Assembly: GCA_913775215.1 (NCBI GenBank)
Contig: CAJYKO010000330.1
Span: 1-8,054 of the forward strand
Reading direction: 5' to 3'
DNA from: an uncultured Devosia sp.
GTDB taxonomy: Bacteria > Pseudomonadota > Alphaproteobacteria > Rhizobiales > Devosiaceae
DNA: 8,054 bases
Under the pieces are notes generated by a model. The model was not told where the DNA came from, did no database searches, and saw nothing but the letters and a program-made list of their open reading frames with translations. Position 1 is the stretch's first letter. Every line of letters starts with the position of its first letter. Below, in pieces: positions 6,253-8,054 of the stretch. Position numbers and translations under genes: made by a program.

Positions 6253-6806
6253 GCCAGTCGGATGCGAGTTTCAACAAGCCGCCGGTGCGTTACGGCGTTC
6301 ACGCAAAGATGCGGCGACCGCCGCCTGTTGATGGCGAATTTTCTTCCAGAGAGTGCGCGCGTTATCGAGCGGCGAAGCGGTCGCGACTGCCTATTGCTAC
6401 AATGTGGCTCGGCCTCGTCACGAGGATGGCCGAACGACGCCGATTAATTTCGATTGTTAGAAAAAACTGCCTTTTATGGACGTCGTTCCGCAGTTCGAAT
6501 TTGTGAACGGCGCGCGCGTTACATTATTAAGTTATTGTAAATTCTCCCTTTTCCTCTAAAAGTAAGGCTACTTCGCTCTGGCCGCCAAGCTGGGACGTAC
6601 GTACCTCATACCCTCTTGCGGGCGACGCATTGTCCTCGTAGTCTCTGCGCGCTGGCTTGGGAGGGCCGGAGCGCAACGTCGCCGCGTTGAATGACCATCC
6701 ATCATCGTCCAAGTCGTCACCTGTTGAGCCCTCGCGGTTGAACGGGAGTGACTTGTCAGCAGCTTGGCAGCGTCCTCCACCAGCACCGAAAACAGGGAGT
6801 GAAGAC
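6253..6806. other. Long intergenic region upstream of chvE, no gene recognised
   Basis: This stretch of about 550 bp has no reading frame with a recognisable product on either strand. Open frames here lack plausible ribosome binding sites or merely run antisense into chvE. It contains two AT-richer islands, about 6440-6480 and 6515-6565, in otherwise GC-rich DNA. The second holds the inverted repeat TTACA-N12-TGTAA (6519-6523 and 6536-6540) and a small AAGTA/TACTT repeat (6560-6573). The chvE promoter is probably here, but I cannot fix its -35 and -10 boxes; TTGTGA at 6501 is only a weak candidate. There is no copy of the LacI operator found at 6207-6220. The last ten or so bases hold the chvE ribosome binding site GGGAG (6795-6799). 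Confidence 0.6.
6519..6540. promoter_or_regulatory. Possible regulator-binding dyad upstream of chvE
   Basis: The arms TTACA and TGTAA form a 5-bp inverted repeat with a 12-bp AT-rich centre, about 270 bp before the chvE start. A LysR-family regulator (GbpR) controls chvE in Agrobacterium, and such proteins bind spaced dyads. The link here is speculative because the regulator is not in the window and short AT-rich repeats occur by chance. Confidence 0.25.
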
Positions 6807-7877
6807 ATGAACTTTTTGAAGTCTCTCGCCGCAACCGTCATGGTCAGCGCACTCGCGCTGGGTGTGACCGCTGCATCCGCGCAGGACAAAGGCACGATCG
6901 GCATCGCCATGCCGGAGCAGACGACGCTCCGCTGGAACTCTGACGGCGCCGAACTTAAGGCCGCGCTCGAAGCCAAGGGCTATACCGTCGATCTGCAATA
7001 TGCCGGTGACGATATCCCGAACCAGCTCGCCCAGATCGAAAACATGATCACCAAGGGCTCCAAGGCCCTGATCATCGCCGCGCTCGACGGCACGACGCTG
7101 AGCGCAGCGCTCGAACAGGCCGGCGCTGCAGGGATCAAGGTCATCGCTTATGACCGCCTGATCCGCGACACGCCGAATGTCGACTACTACACGACCTTCG
7201 ACAACTTCCAGGTGGGCGTGCTCCAGGCCAATTCGATCCTCAAGGGTCTTGGCTATCCGGAAAAGACGGGTCCGTTCAATATCGAACTGTTTGGCGGCTC
7301 GCCCGACGATAACAACGCCTTCTTCTTCTATGATGGCGCCATGAGCGTGCTGCAGCCGCTGATCGACAAGGGCGACCTCGTCATCAAGTCGGGCCAGAAG
7401 GGCATGGACCAGGTCGGTACGCTTCGTTGGGACGGCGCCACCGCCCAGGCTCGCATGGATAACCTGCTCTCGGCCTATTATTCGGACGGCAGCCATGTCG
7501 ACGCCGTTCTCGCGCCGAACGATGGCGTGGCACGCGGCATTCTCTCCTCGCTCAAGGGTATCGGCTACGGCTCTGCCGACCTCCCCTACCCGATCATCTC
7601 GGGCCAGGACGCCGAAGTTCCCTCGATCAAGGCGATCATTGCCGGCGAACAGTATTCGACCGTCTACAAAGACACTCGTGAACTCGCGCGCGTCACCGCC
7701 GACCTCGTCGACAACGTGCTCAACGGCCAGGAGCCGGCTGATCTCGACACCAAGACCTACGACAATGGCGTCAAGGTCGTCCCGTCGCTGCTGCTGACCC
7801 CCTATGAAGTCGACAAGATCAATTACAAGGAACTGGTCGTCGACTCCGGCTACATCAAGGAATCCGATCTCCAGTAA
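6807..7877 (+). CDS. chvE: Periplasmic multiple-monosaccharide-binding protein, ChvE family
   Basis: This is the periplasmic receptor of a monosaccharide ABC importer (356 aa, typical length). ChvE of Agrobacterium binds glucose, galactose, arabinose, xylose and related sugars, feeds them to an ATPase/permease pair, and also presents them to chemotaxis and VirA sensing. The protein starts with a signal peptide (MNFLKSLAATVMVSALALGV, cleavage probably after ASA at residue 25). The mature part matches ChvE closely as I remember it: RW at 42-43, YAGDDIPNQLAQIENMITKG (65-84), KVIAYDRLIR (111-120), FDNFQVGVLQA (131-141), NIELFGGSPDDNNAFFFYDG (158-177), GTLRWDGATAQARMDNLLSA (204-223), APNDG (236-240) and SGQDAEVPSIKAIIAGEQYS (265-284). 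Aromatic, Asp, Asn and Arg residues in these motifs are the expected sugar contacts. The ATG at 6807 is chosen for GGGAG seven bases upstream and the signal peptide; an in-frame extension to 6657 lacks both. It is transcribed away from the repressor gene and is followed by a terminator-like hairpin. VirA signalling cannot be inferred outside Agrobacterium. Confidence 0.96.
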   Translation: MNFLKSLAATVMVSALALGVTAASAQDKGTIGIAMPEQTTLRWNSDGAELKAALEAKGYTVDLQYAGDDIPNQLAQIENMITKGSKALIIAALDGTTLSAALEQAGAAGIKVIAYDRLIRDTPNVDYYTTFDNFQVGVLQANSILKGLGYPEKTGPFNIELFGGSPDDNNAFFFYDGAMSVLQPLIDKGDLVIKSGQKGMDQVGTLRWDGATAQARMDNLLSAYYSDGSHVDAVLAPNDGVARGILSSLKGIGYGSADLPYPIISGQDAEVPSIKAIIAGEQYSTVYKDTRELARVTADLVDNVLNGQEPADLDTKTYDNGVKVVPSLLLTPYEVDKINYKELVVDSGYIKESDLQ

Positions 7878-7900
7878 TCTTTTACGGGGACAGAACTTGG

Positions 7901-7927
7901 AGGCCTCGCGCATGCGCGGGGCTTTTT
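7901..7927 (+). terminator. Intrinsic terminator or attenuator after chvE
   Basis: An 8-bp GC-rich stem, GCCTCGCG (7903-7910) with CGCGGGGC (7915-7922), closes a CATG loop with one T/G wobble and is followed by TTTTT (7923-7927). It starts 24 bp after the chvE stop. Because another gene begins at 8035 in the same direction, it may act as a partial terminator that makes the binding protein more abundant than its partner transporter subunits. Confidence 0.8.
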
Positions 7928-8034
7928 CGCTTTTAACGCATGGGTTTAGAGGAGCGCTCTCGGTTTCGTCATCGGAATTTTGGAACTTCTCTTTTCGGCA
8001 AAGGTTTGGTTGGCTCAAACCAAGGAGCTTTCCC

Positions 8035-8054
8035 ATGGATCACACCAATCACGT
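8035..8054 (+). CDS. Start of an unidentified gene, possibly the sugar ABC transporter ATPase partner of chvE (partial)
   Basis: An ATG at 8035 follows AAGGAG (8022-8027) with seven bases between, an excellent ribosome binding site. Only six full codons are present (MDHTNH), so the product cannot be recognised. In Agrobacterium and relatives chvE is followed by gguA (ATPase) and gguB (permease). The same direction, and the 157-bp gap with a terminator-like hairpin, fit that arrangement, but this is inference from gene order only. Confidence 0.55.

Noticed and set aside
6595..6604. Short palindromes ACGTACGT and GTACGTAC
   Set aside because: They are simple ACGT tandem repeats of 8 bp, unmatched elsewhere in the window, and too short to interpret.
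6657..6806. In-frame N-terminal extension of chvE by 50 codons
   Set aside because: The extension would bury the signal peptide and lacks a good ribosome binding site, while the ATG at 6807 has GGGAG at ideal spacing.
6756..8036. A 426-codon open frame on the minus strand across chvE
   Set aside because: It is antisense to the clear chvE gene, and its composition (rich in Val, Asp, Arg and Gly) is that of a shadow frame.

Overview
The window looks like chromosomal DNA of an alphaproteobacterium, most likely of the Hyphomicrobiales (a Devosia- or Rhizobium-like organism). The evidence is the high-GC coding sequence with strong GGAG-type ribosome binding sites, and a periplasmic sugar-binding protein very close to ChvE of Agrobacterium as I remember it. 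Genus assignment is an inference. No rRNA, tRNA, CRISPR array, transposase or phage gene is visible.

Left and centre (1 to 6174, all on the minus strand, read right to left): a LacI-family repressor, then a complete importer of the oligopeptide/dipeptide type. The importer comprises a periplasmic solute-binding protein (SBP_bac_5), two inner-membrane permeases (DppB-like, DppC-like), an ATPase (DppD-like), and a second ATPase (DppF-like) cut by the left edge. The permease and ATPase genes are 3 bp apart or overlap by 11 and 19 bp, so they form one translationally coupled operon. A 142-bp gap rich in hairpins separates the binding protein from the permeases. Two nearly identical 14-bp palindromes, TGGGATCGATCCCA and TGGGACCGATCCCA, lie directly upstream of the binding-protein gene and of the repressor gene. 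They are very good candidates for the repressor's operators. Because the controller is LacI-type and the binding protein resembles the oligosaccharide-binding branch of its family, I infer that the importer takes up an oligosaccharide rather than peptides. The sugar cannot be read from the sequence.

Middle (6175 to 6806): a 632-bp divergent intergenic region. Its left 80 bp hold the repressor's promoter, operator and ribosome binding site. The remaining roughly 550 bp show no convincing gene and presumably hold the control region of the rightward gene.

Right (6807 to 8054, plus strand): a ChvE-type periplasmic monosaccharide-binding protein, an intrinsic terminator or attenuator hairpin just after it, and the first six codons of another gene with a good ribosome binding site. 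In related bacteria chvE is followed by the ATPase and permease of the same transporter.

Together the window joins two sugar-uptake loci: one for an oligosaccharide, with its own autoregulated repressor, and one for monosaccharides. All components belong to known families. I found no sign of an undescribed system; the most useful new detail is the paired operator sequence.
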